From positions 1 through 55,027 of the forward strand of contig CASDWJ010000035.1 of NCBI GenBank assembly GCA_949284695.1: a DNA stretch of 55,027 bases, written 5' to 3'. Positions 42,810-50,892 of the stretch are shown here, one piece after another (positions within the stretch are counted from its first letter, which is position 1; each line of letters opens with the position of its first letter). This DNA comes from an uncultured Christensenella sp. Lineage in GTDB: Bacteria; Bacillota; Clostridia; Christensenellales; UBA3700. The notes under the pieces are model-generated. The model searched no databases. It was given only the letters and a program-made list of their open reading frames with translations, and had not been told where the DNA came from. The position numbers were made by a program, and so were the translations under genes.

Positions 42810-43358
42810 TCAGGGACAATTGGTTTTCTGTTGATCGACGACGGCGCCCATCTTCGCGAACATCGAAGAAGGCAGACGCTTCGCGACGAGCACGCACGCC
42901 GCGCCCACGGCAAAGCCGCTCAGCGAGCCGAGAAGTATCAGGTAGGGAAGATAGACGACCGCCTGCCACGTGCCCGATATGGCGCAGAACACGAGACATT
43001 GCACGACGTTGTGCACGACAGCAGAGCATACGCTTATGCATACGAAACTGATTTTCGGGAAAGCGAACGAGTACAGGAAAGTCGCGACGCTCACGCTGAC
43101 CGCGCCCGCGCAGAGACCGAATAGCATAGAAGAAAGCGACCCGACGATCAGATTGCCGAGTACGCAACGCAGTATCACGATAAGTGCGGCGACAGCGGGC
43201 GAATAGAGGACGAGAGCGAGCATGGAAAACGCGTTGCCGAGACCGAGTTTTGCGCCCGGTATAAACATAGGCGGTAAAAAACTCTCCAACATAAACGCGA
43301 TAAGACTCAACGCGAGGAGCACAGAGACTCCTGCCAATTTTCTCGTTCCCAAACCCAT
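42810..43358 (-). CDS. Gx transporter family membrane protein (HepT-like)
   Basis: A 182-residue protein with about five or six membrane helices, of the family once called heptaprenyl diphosphate synthase component I and now Gx transporter, related in shape to ECF S components. The motif FIPGAKLGLGNAF and the SLSSMLFGLCAGAVSV segment are typical. It is the first gene of the Rnf operon and shares its promoter. In many clostridia the same family sits beside rnfC, often with a NusG-II domain protein and ApbE; those two are missing here. Cargo unknown; a flavin-related substrate is a reasonable inference from the neighbourhood. Confidence 0.85.
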   Translation of the reverse strand: MGLGTRKLAGVSVLLALSLIAFMLESFLPPMFIPGAKLGLGNAFSMLALVLYSPAVAALIVILRCVLGNLIVGSLSSMLFGLCAGAVSVSVATFLYSFAFPKISFVCISVCSAVVHNVVQCLVFCAISGTWQAVVYLPYLILLGSLSGFAVGAACVLVAKRLPSSMFAKMGAVVDQQKTNCP

Positions 43359-43392
43359 ACAATAAAAAAACCTTTATAAAAAGATTAAATAT

Positions 43393-43421
43393 ATTATAAA
43401 ATAAATACGCTCTTTTGTCAA
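43393..43421 (-). promoter_or_regulatory. SigA-type promoter of the Gx-rnf operon
   Basis: On the minus strand TTGACA (43416-43421), 17-base spacer, TATAAT (43393-43398): an exact consensus promoter, with about 28 bases of leader containing AAAGG before the ATG. Confidence 0.92.
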
Positions 43422-43703
43422 ATTGAGTTGAAAAAAGTCGCGGAATCAACATTTTTTTAACAAACTCGCCCGGTCGGGAATAAAAACGTCTCGTTTTGCG
43501 CGGCAACAGAAAAGTATCGCGCCTTATAGCTCGTCGGGGTGCGCGGCGGGCGGCGACGCGTTTTGCGCCGTCAAAGATTAGCAACAAGGCAATGGAGAAT
43601 CGTTTTTTGCAAGGTTTGCGGCGCGGATGTCAAAAAATGAAGTCGGGAAGAAAGAAGCAGAAGAAAACGGGTAGCCGCTAAAAAGGAAGTCGCAAAATAT
43701 AAA
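43422..43703. other. Non-coding stretch upstream of the Rnf promoter
   Basis: About 280 bases without a convincing gene. A 29-codon plus-strand frame at 43592-43681 (MENRFLQGLRRG..) is very basic and has only a weak AAGG before it; I do not call it. No tRNA, riboswitch or repeat was recognised. Confidence 0.5.
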
Positions 43704-43727
43704 AAAACCCGATACGTATCGGGTTTT
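43704..43727. terminator. Bidirectional terminator, end of the GH18-like lipoprotein gene
   Basis: Perfect palindrome with arms AAAACCCGATAC / GTATCGGGTTTT, followed on the minus strand by TTTTTTTATATTT. Confidence 0.85.
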
Positions 43728-43754
43728 CTCTGCGTTTCGACTTGAAAAAGCGTT

Positions 43755-45083
43755 TTATTGCATCGCTTCTTTTATCGCGTTGGCAAGCGACAGCGAGCCG
43801 CTCGCGTCGTAATGCGGGCAGACCGAAAGTATGCCCGCTATGCCGTAGTCGTAGCAGAACGCCGCCATATCGCGGACGAACTCGTATCCCGTGAAGCGCA
43901 GCGACGTGCCGTCGTCGAGCGTCAGCGAGTTGCCGTACTGCCCGAGTCGTTCTGCGTAGTCGCAGTATTTATAAAGCGTTTTGCTCTCCTTGTCGTAGCT
44001 GTAGAATGGCAGGGTGAGATAGACCTTGGATTTTGGCAGATCGCTGTCCTTGAGCGTCTCGAGCGTCTCGCAGACCGTATCGGAGAAGGTGCACGCGGTG
44101 TTGTCGTCGAGGTTGGGGGTCAGCACATAGAAGTTGTCGACGAGCTTTTTGGACTGTTTGTTGAACATCGTAGCGTCGGGATTGACGAAAACGCCTATCT
44201 CGTACTGCGACATCAGTTTGCCGCGCAAGGTCTCAATGAAGTCGTTGTAAGAGCCGTAGTCAAACAGGTTTTCTCCGAAGCTGAAGTCGAAGCCGAAGAC
44301 TACGCCGTCGAAGCCCGAATTTTTGAGGAGATCCGCCACGTTTTGCGACAATGTCTCCGCGTTGTTCTTGAACGCGTTGTGGCGCACGTCGTTTTCGTCC
44401 TCATCCTCGGCGGGGGCGGGAAGTATCACGAGGTGTATCTTCGCGCTGACGTTGAAAGCGCGTATCGTTCCCGTCACGTCGGCGAGGTCGGCTCCGTTTG
44501 CGGTCAGGTTGCCCTGAGAATCGAAGTATACGAGCGGATAGACGATATAGTCTGTGTAGTTCTTGATCTGCGAGACGTTCACGTCCTTGAACGGTTCGCC
44601 CTCGGTGTTCAGTCTGACGAACGCCGTCGAATGGAAGTCGCGCGTTCTCGGCAGGTTGTATATCCCGATGTCCGTCAGTTTGTAAGTGCCTTTGCACGAA
44701 GTCACCTTGATCGTGATCGACGTTGCCGTCACGGTGCCGAGGTAGACGTTCCTCATCTTGCCAATTTCGTCCTGCGAGGCGACGAGCATGTCGTTGACGT
44801 ACACTTCAAAGCCCGTGACGTTGTTGCCGCTCTCGTAGAGGAAGATCTCGTTGCAGACGACCGCGCTGTCCCAGGAGACCCTGACCCAGGCTTCTTCAGA
44901 CGATTTCAGCGAGAAGTTGATCTTGCTGTCGCCGTTGCTGTAAGTGAAGTTGGCAAAATGCGCGAGGTTGGTCGCGTCGACTTCAAAGATATTCTTGATA
45001 TCGCTGCAACCCGCGAGCGCGCCCGCAAGGAGCGCCAGCGTAAATACGACGAGGATGAGCGACAATAAGGTTTTTCTTTTCAT
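43755..45083 (-). CDS. GH18-like lipoprotein with discoidin-type N-terminal domain
   Basis: A 442-residue exported protein. The signal peptide ends in the lipobox LAGC (Cys ~26). Residues ~35-150 form a beta domain like F5/8C discoidin modules (WVRVSWDSAVVCNEIFLYES). From ~165 an alpha/beta barrel resembles family 18 glycosidases: FDGVVFGFDFSF stands where DGxDxDxE is expected, but the catalytic Glu is not in register, so it may be a binding protein rather than a chitinase. No ribosome binding site is seen; a TATAAT ends nine bases before the ATG, giving a very short leader. Single gene with its own terminator. Confidence 0.75.
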   Translation of the reverse strand: MKRKTLLSLILVVFTLALLAGALAGCSDIKNIFEVDATNLAHFANFTYSNGDSKINFSLKSSEEAWVRVSWDSAVVCNEIFLYESGNNVTGFEVYVNDMLVASQDEIGKMRNVYLGTVTATSITIKVTSCKGTYKLTDIGIYNLPRTRDFHSTAFVRLNTEGEPFKDVNVSQIKNYTDYIVYPLVYFDSQGNLTANGADLADVTGTIRAFNVSAKIHLVILPAPAEDEDENDVRHNAFKNNAETLSQNVADLLKNSGFDGVVFGFDFSFGENLFDYGSYNDFIETLRGKLMSQYEIGVFVNPDATMFNKQSKKLVDNFYVLTPNLDDNTACTFSDTVCETLETLKDSDLPKSKVYLTLPFYSYDKESKTLYKYCDYAERLGQYGNSLTLDDGTSLRFTGYEFVRDMAAFCYDYGIAGILSVCPHYDASGSLSLANAIKEAMQ

Positions 45084-45212
45084 AACATAATCATTATATC
45101 ATATTATCTGCAATAGCGAACAAAAAAATTGTAAAACGCGTGAAAACAGGCAAAAAAGGGGGCGGCGCAGGATCGCGCCGCCTCGTTGTGAGGGGGATTG
45201 GGTATGAAAAAA

Positions 45213-45809
45213 TCAGTTGTTGTCGTTCAGCTTGAGCATCACCGCGCCCTGCTTTGCCTGACAGAGCGGGCATATCTTCCACGCCTCTTTCGCCGTCGCC
45301 TCGTAGCCGCAGTCCGCGCACTTCCACTTGACCGCGGTCGGGCGGCTGTACAGCTTGCCCTGAGAAAGCTGATTGTAAAGATCGGTGAACAGCTTGTTGT
45401 GGCAGGTCTCCACCTGCACCACGTTGTCGAAAAGCCCCGCGATGTCCTTGAATCCTTCCTTTCTCGCCGTCTCCGCAAAAGCGGGATATATCCTCGTCGC
45501 TTCTTCGTTTTCGTCCTCCGCCGCGAACTTCAGATTGTCGACGAGATCCCACTTTTCCTTGAACGGATATTCTGCGCATATCTCCACAGAATCTATCGCC
45601 GCGTTCTTGTCCGCCGTCTGAATGAAAGAATAGAACATTCTTGAGTGGTGAAATTCCTGGTTGGCGACCTGCTTTATGATCTTTGCCATTTCAGAGTAGC
45701 CTTCCTGCTTTGCGCCGTATACGATATAGTCGTAACGCGCCTTTGCCATACATTCTCCCGCAAAAGCGCGGGCAAGATTTTTAAAAGTTTCGCTGTCTTT
45801 GAGTTGCAT
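45213..45809 (-). CDS. rbr: Rubrerythrin
   Basis: A 198-residue di-iron peroxidase. The ferritin-like domain has the Glu/His pairs in AFAGECMAKARYDY, ANQEFHHSRMFYSFI, AEDENEEATRIYPAFAETARKEG and VVQVETCHNKLFTDLY. The C-terminal rubredoxin-like domain has CADCGYEATAKEAWKICPLCQ. It reduces hydrogen peroxide using electrons from rubredoxin or NADH in anaerobes. GGAGG lies five bases before ATG 45809, so the longer upstream frame is not used. Complements the superoxide reductase at 37136. Confidence 0.96.
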   Translation of the reverse strand: MQLKDSETFKNLARAFAGECMAKARYDYIVYGAKQEGYSEMAKIIKQVANQEFHHSRMFYSFIQTADKNAAIDSVEICAEYPFKEKWDLVDNLKFAAEDENEEATRIYPAFAETARKEGFKDIAGLFDNVVQVETCHNKLFTDLYNQLSQGKLYSRPTAVKWKCADCGYEATAKEAWKICPLCQAKQGAVMLKLNDNN

Positions 45810-45868
45810 AATTACCTCCGTGAAATGAGTATTGACAAAACTGTCTGCGCTATTCATTTTGACGGTAA

Positions 45869-45897
45869 TATTTATTTTGAAGGCGTGATTTTTACAA
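45869..45897 (-). promoter_or_regulatory. Probable promoter of the rubrerythrin gene
   Basis: On the minus strand TTGTAA (45892-45897), 17-base spacer, TAAATA (45869-45874). The -10 is imperfect. Confidence 0.4.
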
Positions 45898-45955
45898 GTT
45901 TGCTCACATATACTACAATTTTCAGTCTGTTTTTCAGTCTGTTTACCCTTTCGAC

Positions 45956-45980
45956 AAAAAAAGCGACCCTCTCGGGTCGC
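45956..45980 (-). terminator. Terminator of a truncated minus-strand gene
   Basis: Minus strand GCGACCC-GAGA-GGGTCGC followed by seven T. It lies 20 bases after the stop of the remnant at 46000 and is the only sign of that gene's original end. Confidence 0.85.
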
Positions 45981-45999
45981 CTTTATATCGGTATGCTTT

Positions 46000-46122
46000 T
46001 TATTGTTGCGCTGTCGGGCTTATCTCATAATACGTTATATCGTCATTGTCGAGGCTGAAGATAATATCGCCTGAGAGCATTTGTTTGTTCGCAATACTGT
46101 CACATATTTTTATGGATACTTT
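46000..46122 (-). pseudogene. 3' remnant of a minus-strand gene
   Basis: The last ~41 codons of a gene remain: KVSIKICDSIANKQ then MLSGDIIFSLDNDDITYYEI and SPTAQQ before TAA, with a good terminator 20 bases later. Upstream there is an in-frame stop at 46123 and then AT-rich DNA of a different style, so the 5' part is missing. Codon use of the fragment is like the chromosome. It marks the left edge of the accessory island. Parent gene not identified. Confidence 0.6.
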
Positions 46123-46406
46123 TTAATTATCCTATTTTAATAGTGTTAAAGGAATACAAAAAACACCTCTTGTATTACCAAAGTTCGCATTGCCCAATCT
46201 AGAGCGAGTTAAACGTAAAACGACTCTTTTAAGCAAGAAAAAATGACGAGAAAATATCCCATCCCATAAAATAAATTTTGTAGTTGTCATGATACCCACC
46301 CAAATACAACAAAACCTTAGTCAACGATATAAATCAACCTATTCAACTCACATAGATTTTTATAATTCAATTAGCTATCTTCTATCTCTATCAATTCAGA
46401 TACTTG
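46123..46406. other. AT-rich non-coding DNA at island edge
   Basis: About 280 bases of AT-rich sequence with no supported gene. A 26-codon minus-strand frame starting MTTTKFILWDG has no clear ribosome binding site. No repeat or RNA gene was recognised. Confidence 0.5.
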
Positions 46407-46868
46407 CTAGATTCTTATCTTATTGTACGAAGCTACATCTGCGATAGGCAACGAACCAAATTTCATTAAAAATTCATATCTTTTGTTACTTTCAACTATT
46501 GCACAATCGTCGTTAATTATATAAATTTCCATCAATAGTGCTTTACACAATGTGAGAACATATTCCATTAACGTGATATTTTGCATATTATCATCCCCTA
46601 AACAACAATGTCTAAATCTAAATCCTAAAGAGTTTTTCCCGTTATGAATTTGTCCCCTTGTATGCCCAATATATAAAACATTGTTTTTGTTTTTAGGGTA
46701 TTGATATTTTTCATTAATTAAAGAGTAAATATATACAACATTAAATTTATCTTCTTGGTCCTCAGGCATAAAATAGTCATCTATTTATTTTTCTAAATCT
46801 TTGCAATTTTCTTTTGTTACAATAAATTCTTTGTTTTTCTGTAAATCATCAATAAAATCTTTTTTCAT
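46407..46868 (-). pseudogene. GIY-YIG-like protein gene with an in-frame TAA
   Basis: The frame from ATG 46868 reads MKKDFIDDLQKNKEFIVTKE.. and, after a TAA at 46785-46787, continues in the same frame as IDDYFMPEDQEDKFNVVYIY to a stop at 46407. The second part has VVYIYSLINEKY..VLYIGHTRG followed by FRFRHCCLG, matching the GIY and YIG strands and the Arg of GIY-YIG nuclease domains. One base change separates it from an open 153-residue gene. It starts four bases after the stop of the radical SAM gene, so the two formed an operon. The 120-residue part from ATG 46769 might still be made but has no ribosome binding site. Confidence 0.65.
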
Positions 46869-46871
46869 ATT

Positions 46872-47894
46872 CTAGAACTTTCGCTTTATTAGCTCCTTAA
46901 ACTCTTTAAATTCTTCATATGTATAATTTTTCCAAGTAATAGGGCATCCACCACGGCAAGATTTCAAATGCTTACATGATAAACATTCTTTGGAAGGAAG
47001 TGCATCTAATTCTCTTGTAATTTGACTGTATACATTATTTTTTCTTAATTTTTCAAACTCTTTATAGTTCGTAAAATCCACACCAAAATGTCCCAGACTT
47101 ATATTAGTATGCATATTACAAGGTAAAAGATTTAATTTTGTATCGATTGTAATGCAGTTTTTAGTATGGATTTGACATTTGGTTGCCAATTTATTTTCAA
47201 GCAATTTTAACTGTTCTTCAGTATAGAAACAAGTAGGATAACTATACTCAATCCACCAATTATTTGTAATGCTGTTGAGTTTATCTATTTGTTTTATAAA
47301 CGCATCTATCAATTTAAGAGGATTGTATTTTTCTAGATAGGAAACTCCCTTTTCTTTTGATTCACTATTATCTATAACAAATGTAAAAGAAAATTGTTTA
47401 GCACCATTATTACGTGCTTCGCCAATCGCTTTACAAAAAGAATTAATATTATGCATTGTTAAAACCATAGAACACGTTAATTCCACACCTAACTTTGACA
47501 AATTTTTGATAGCTTTCATTTGTTGAGAAAAGCAATCTTTTCCAACAATTTCTAAACACTCTTTATCGGAACTTCCTTTTAGAGAAATATCAATGTATTT
47601 TATCCCATTATCCACTAGTTGCTTGCACTTCTCGAAATCTTCCAATAAAACACCATTGGTCGCCATGGCTGGAATCACCTTGTGCCTTTTTGTGTTAATA
47701 TACTGTAAAATTTCTGTAAGTTTTGGATAAATAACGGGTTCTCCTCCAGTAAAGACAACAGGGTAATTGAATTTAAGAAAAAAACCTATTTTTATTAGAA
47801 ATACACGAAATTTACACATTTTCGAGATTCCTTGAGCGGATTCAAGAATAGTCAACTCTTCTTTTCCAGCTCTTTTTTTGCCGGAGTTATCCAC
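46872..47894 (-). pseudogene. Radical SAM/SPASM protein lacking its N-terminal cluster motif
   Basis: About 340 residues. The core strand VVFTGGEPVIYP (SAM-binding GGEP), the middle barrel and a C-terminal SPASM region (CQIHTKNC, LPCNMHT, CLSCKHLKSCRGGC) are clear. The CxxxCxxC motif that binds the catalytic cluster should lie ~40 residues before GGEP, but the first 45 residues (MDNSGKKRAGKEEL..) hold only one Cys. The gene is therefore truncated and re-joined to foreign sequence, probably by the neighbouring integration. AT-rich codon use differs from the chromosome. Its GTG start overlaps a perfect DnaA 9-mer (47887-47895). It ends in TAG. Confidence 0.72.
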
Positions 47895-48079
47895 AGGGTG
47901 TCGCTAAAATATTATAATATTATAAAGAGATTAGCTTATAGTAAATACTATCTTTGATTGATAATAATTACGCTAACGCGTAAGTTAATTTATTAGTTAA
48001 TCATTGTAACTTTTACTCTCTTTGTTTCTTTTGACGCACTTTTCTTTATTTCTCATTTTTCACACACGATCGGGCATAC
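47895..48079. other. AT-rich junction between the radical SAM remnant and the phage
   Basis: No gene. Holds an ATATTATAATATTATA palindrome near 47908-47925, a TTACGC-TAAC-GCGTAA hairpin at 47968-47983, and AGTTAAT repeated twice just after it. It could contain the left attachment site or a dif-like site, but I cannot prove either. Confidence 0.4.
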
Positions 48080-48107
48080 AAAAGCAAGGGTATTTTCATA
48101 TCCTTGC
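48080..48107 (-). terminator. Terminator of the phage operon
   Basis: Minus strand GCAAGGATAT-GAAA-ATACCCTTGC (one G-T pair) followed by TTTTGT; 68 bases after the last phage gene. Confidence 0.75.
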
Positions 48108-48174
48108 GTTATTGTTATTAAGAGTAGGATCTATATCAACGGGACTTTCACCCGAATTCGGTCACGCTTGACGT

Positions 48175-48516
48175 TCAGTCTTCCGGCTTATGCAGATCAT
48201 TATACTCCCGTGCTTCGCTATAAAATGCAAAGAGCTTTTCAAAAGCTGCATGCAAATTCTCGCAGCGTTGTCTTGTCTCAGCAATTGCTTCATCGAACTT
48301 TTCCATGTCGTATTGACGATCGCGTGCCAGAAAAGCGGTCAGAGTGGTGTCATCGACTTCAACGACTTTTCGTTCGACATTTTTATCGTTAGCGTTGAAG
48401 TTTTTGATTTTTTGAAGGATCTCCTGAATTTTAGAATCGGGCACTATTTCGGCATCGAGAATCGTTGGTTTCTCGTTCTCTTTTTTCGTCTTTGTCTGTT
48501 TGTAAAGAATATACAT
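48175..48516 (-). CDS. 113-residue hypothetical phage protein
   Basis: Starts MYILYKQTKTKKENEKP with GAGGTG before ATG 48516. The middle is a mixed segment (KIKNFNANDKNVERKVVEVDD) and the C-terminal half is a long charged helix (DEAIAETRQRCENLHAAFEKLFAFYSEAREY split by eye into two helices). No signal peptide or membrane helix. It is the last gene of the phage transcript, after the Zot-like ATPase and a GC-rich hairpin. Function unknown; a DNA-binding or assembly accessory role is only a guess. Confidence 0.65.
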   Translation of the reverse strand: MYILYKQTKTKKENEKPTILDAEIVPDSKIQEILQKIKNFNANDKNVERKVVEVDDTTLTAFLARDRQYDMEKFDEAIAETRQRCENLHAAFEKLFAFYSEAREYNDLHKPED

Positions 48517-48546
48517 GTTACACCTCAATTTCAGTTTTTATATCGG

Positions 48547-48637
48547 ACGCGCTACGCGCGTATAAGCGGATTTCTAAAGCAATCTTTAATCGCTGAACAC
48601 CGCGCCGCCGCGAGCGCTGCTTTCGCGGCGGCGCGGT
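48547..48637. other. GC-rich hairpins, candidate phage packaging or replication signal
   Basis: Two palindromes lie between the Zot-like gene and the last phage gene: ACGCGC-TAC-GCGCGT (48547-48561) and a perfect 15-base stem ACCGCGCCGCCGCGA / TCGCGGCGGCGCGGT (48599-48613, 48623-48637) with a nine-base loop. Neither is followed by a T run. Filamentous phages carry a strong hairpin packaging signal near the end of their gene map, so this is a candidate. Confidence 0.55.
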
Positions 48638-48649
48638 ATAATAGCGTTA

Positions 48650-49939
48650 TCAATTTTTCGATTTTATTTTAGCGACGTGAACGTCTATTTGAGCGTTTAA
48701 ATTGTCCCAATATAAACGATCGATAGTAACTTCATTACCCCAAGAGGACAAATCTAAAGATTTATCTTTAGCTTTGTTTATATCACGAAATAACCGAGTA
48801 TCAGATTCATAACGCCTCTTTACAGGCATATAATATCGATTAATCTTTTTTCTTCCGATTATTTCAACTTCACGAGCGTTCTCTGAAGCATCATTAACCG
48901 TATTACCTTGAGTCGAACCTCTGAAAACGCGAACATAACGAACAAACCCGATACTATTTACAATACTTTCAAGCTTTCTTAAACGCAAAGCCGTTTTAGT
49001 ATCGGAATGATATAATTTATCAAAACAGATCCTACCGTCGTTTACGATAGGAAAGATCTGCGTTAAACCTTCTTCTCGATAATCAACAGGACTATGCTTT
49101 TTTAAAAACTTATCTATTTTTTTATTTAAGATCCATAATAAAAATTTTGGCTTTAAAAAAGTGTCCATGCTTTGCATAGTATAGTTCGAAGCCATATTTC
49201 GAAATTCAAGCAAAGCCATGAATTTATTTTGCTCAGTTGCTACAATAACAGTTTCAGAAAACTGCCTTAAGAAACGAAGACTTTCATCAAGCTCAGAACA
49301 TATTTTCCCGCTATAACGATTTGAAAGTCCTGAATTTTTGATTTCATCTAATAAAATTAAGGACTTATAAGGAAGACGGGATTTTTGCAATAACATTGAA
49401 AAATCAAAACGCAGCGTTTCTTTTCCGTCGACACGCATAGGTACGTTTGAAACAAGACAAGGAAAAAGCTCTGGACGATTTATATAAAAATCGTAAACTT
49501 CTTTTACCTCGAGATAATGTTCAAACCAGTTTTTATCGCAAGATTTTTCAAGAAACTCATGCGACATACGAATATATTCACTTTGTATTTGTTGCCAGAA
49601 AAAATCCGCTTTGATTACAGCGTAACGCTTCGCTGTATCAGTTTTTCCGGATCCCTGCAGACCCTCGATAAGCAAAGCGTGATCCGTATCGTTTTCGACG
49701 TCGCGGATATAGTCATGATAATTGTGATCACAATATATTACAAACGAAACCTTAAATAACGACGCGAAAAACGCAAAGATCGGAATAACCGAAAAGCCGC
49801 AAGCGAATATTATATTCACAAGATCTGAACTGTTAAACGCAAAAAACAGCCAAACAATGCACGATACAAAGAATATCGTGCAAATGGCTGACTGAGTAAA
49901 ATAGTAGATATAAGTATTACGTGTTTGCGAATTTTTCAT
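48650..49939 (-). CDS. Zot-type filamentous phage assembly ATPase (gpI-like)
   Basis: A 429-residue protein. Two N-terminal membrane helices (about 12-34 and 40-69) precede a FtsK/HerA-superfamily P-loop domain: Walker A GLQGSGKT at 93-100, the Zot-typical VSNVPMRVDGKE near 163-173, and Walker B SLILLDEIKN with D198/E199. The C-terminal ~200 residues are mixed and may form the extracytoplasmic or regulatory part. Zot/gpI proteins drive extrusion of filamentous phage particles through the membrane. Membrane helices lie before the ATPase here, the reverse of M13 gpI. It overlaps the 317-residue gene by four bases. Confidence 0.8.
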   Translation of the reverse strand: MKNSQTRNTYIYYFTQSAICTIFFVSCIVWLFFAFNSSDLVNIIFACGFSVIPIFAFFASLFKVSFVIYCDHNYHDYIRDVENDTDHALLIEGLQGSGKTDTAKRYAVIKADFFWQQIQSEYIRMSHEFLEKSCDKNWFEHYLEVKEVYDFYINRPELFPCLVSNVPMRVDGKETLRFDFSMLLQKSRLPYKSLILLDEIKNSGLSNRYSGKICSELDESLRFLRQFSETVIVATEQNKFMALLEFRNMASNYTMQSMDTFLKPKFLLWILNKKIDKFLKKHSPVDYREEGLTQIFPIVNDGRICFDKLYHSDTKTALRLRKLESIVNSIGFVRYVRVFRGSTQGNTVNDASENAREVEIIGRKKINRYYMPVKRRYESDTRLFRDINKAKDKSLDLSSWGNEVTIDRLYWDNLNAQIDVHVAKIKSKN

Positions 49940-50889
49940 TGCGATACCTTCTTTTTGAATATCAAAACGGTAACGCAGATGATCAATGAAGCCGCAAAAA
50001 CAGCCGCAAGTATGATCAATACGTTTTTAGCCCAGGAAGGGAACTCAAAGCCTGAATAAACCCCAACGACGGATATATCGAAGTTAACGATCGTGTTCTC
50101 GTCGATGCGATCGCCAGCAGACGTCTCAAAATATTTGAGAGCTTTTCCATTATAATCGGGAGCCGGAACGTCGCATAGCTTAGTCCCTTCTGCTACAGTC
50201 AAACGAACGACGGAACCGTCGGGGAGAGCAACATCGACGTAACGCGCCGGCGCGTAAACGCTATAGAGCGTCGTATTTCGAGTAACGGTCTCATAATTGC
50301 CACCGTCCCAGCCGACGAAAACGAGACCGTCAGCAGAATAGTCCCGCGGCGTGGGCGCGGTCACGGTCGAGCCGTGCGAAGCTGTCAAAGTCTGTATAAA
50401 GTCGCCGCTGATACCGTCTACAAACTGAACGGTGTAAGTTAGGGGCGTATGTATACAGTCGAGTGATACGTCGTTCAGAGAGACGAAATTCGCCGTGTAA
50501 TAAAGTCCCTGGGGCGCGACTTCCCAACCGCTGAATCCGTCGAACGTGTAGCCGCCGACCTGAAGGTAATGTTTATAATAATCGAGCTCGCTCTGATACA
50601 CTCTGAAGACGAATCGAGCGATCTCTGTATCGAACATATAGCAGCCGATCACGCTGAAGCTGTAATCTTTTACTGAGGATTTCACTTCGATTTCTGCCGC
50701 GGTAAATCCGGACGGGAGAGAGAAGTGTTCCGGCGTGGGCGCCGGAGAGAGAGGGAGCGCAAGCGCGGCGCCGTTTTCGACGCCGGCGCTTGTGCCTGAT
50801 ACGGAGGTATTGTATGAACAACATACGAACGTCGCGAGTATCAAACAGACGACGATCGCAAGAGAAATAGTCAAAATGTATTTTTTCAT
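49936..50889 (-). CDS. Phage surface protein with InlB/Flg_new-type repeat and C-terminal anchor
   Basis: A 317-residue protein. The signal peptide ends in a Cys-containing region (ILATFVCCSYN), so it may be a lipoprotein. The middle has a Listeria-Bacteroides-type beta-grasp repeat (YTVQFVDGISGDFIQTLTAS..FVGWDGGNYETV) found in surface adhesins. A C-terminal transmembrane helix (NVLIILAAVFAASLIICVTVLIF) is followed by KKK. Signal peptide plus C-terminal anchor is the layout of pIII-like adsorption or minor coat proteins. Gene order just before the Zot-like ATPase supports that. Probable receptor-binding role. Confidence 0.7.
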   Translation of the reverse strand: MKKYILTISLAIVVCLILATFVCCSYNTSVSGTSAGVENGAALALPLSPAPTPEHFSLPSGFTAAEIEVKSSVKDYSFSVIGCYMFDTEIARFVFRVYQSELDYYKHYLQVGGYTFDGFSGWEVAPQGLYYTANFVSLNDVSLDCIHTPLTYTVQFVDGISGDFIQTLTASHGSTVTAPTPRDYSADGLVFVGWDGGNYETVTRNTTLYSVYAPARYVDVALPDGSVVRLTVAEGTKLCDVPAPDYNGKALKYFETSAGDRIDENTIVNFDISVVGVYSGFEFPSWAKNVLIILAAVFAASLIICVTVLIFKKKVSQ

Positions 50890-50892
50890 GGT

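Noticed and set aside
43592-43681. 29-codon basic frame MENRFLQGLRRG..
   Set aside because: Weak ribosome binding site, no promoter, and composition of random Lys/Arg-rich sequence.
45828-46058. Plus-strand frame MSIDKTVCAIHFDG..
   Set aside because: It runs through a minus-strand terminator and the end of a remnant gene and has no ribosome binding site.
46210-46310. 26-codon minus-strand frame MTTTKFILWDG..
   Set aside because: No ribosome binding site, short, and no similarity recognised.
47880-47897. Link between the DnaA box here and the cluster at 19.6 kb (shared 15 bases)
   Set aside because: A 15-base match in a window this size can occur by chance and is mostly the DnaA 9-mer itself.
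47900-47935. dif/Xer integration site for the phage
   Set aside because: The AT-rich palindrome near 47908 has the right length but does not match the Bacillota dif arms well enough.
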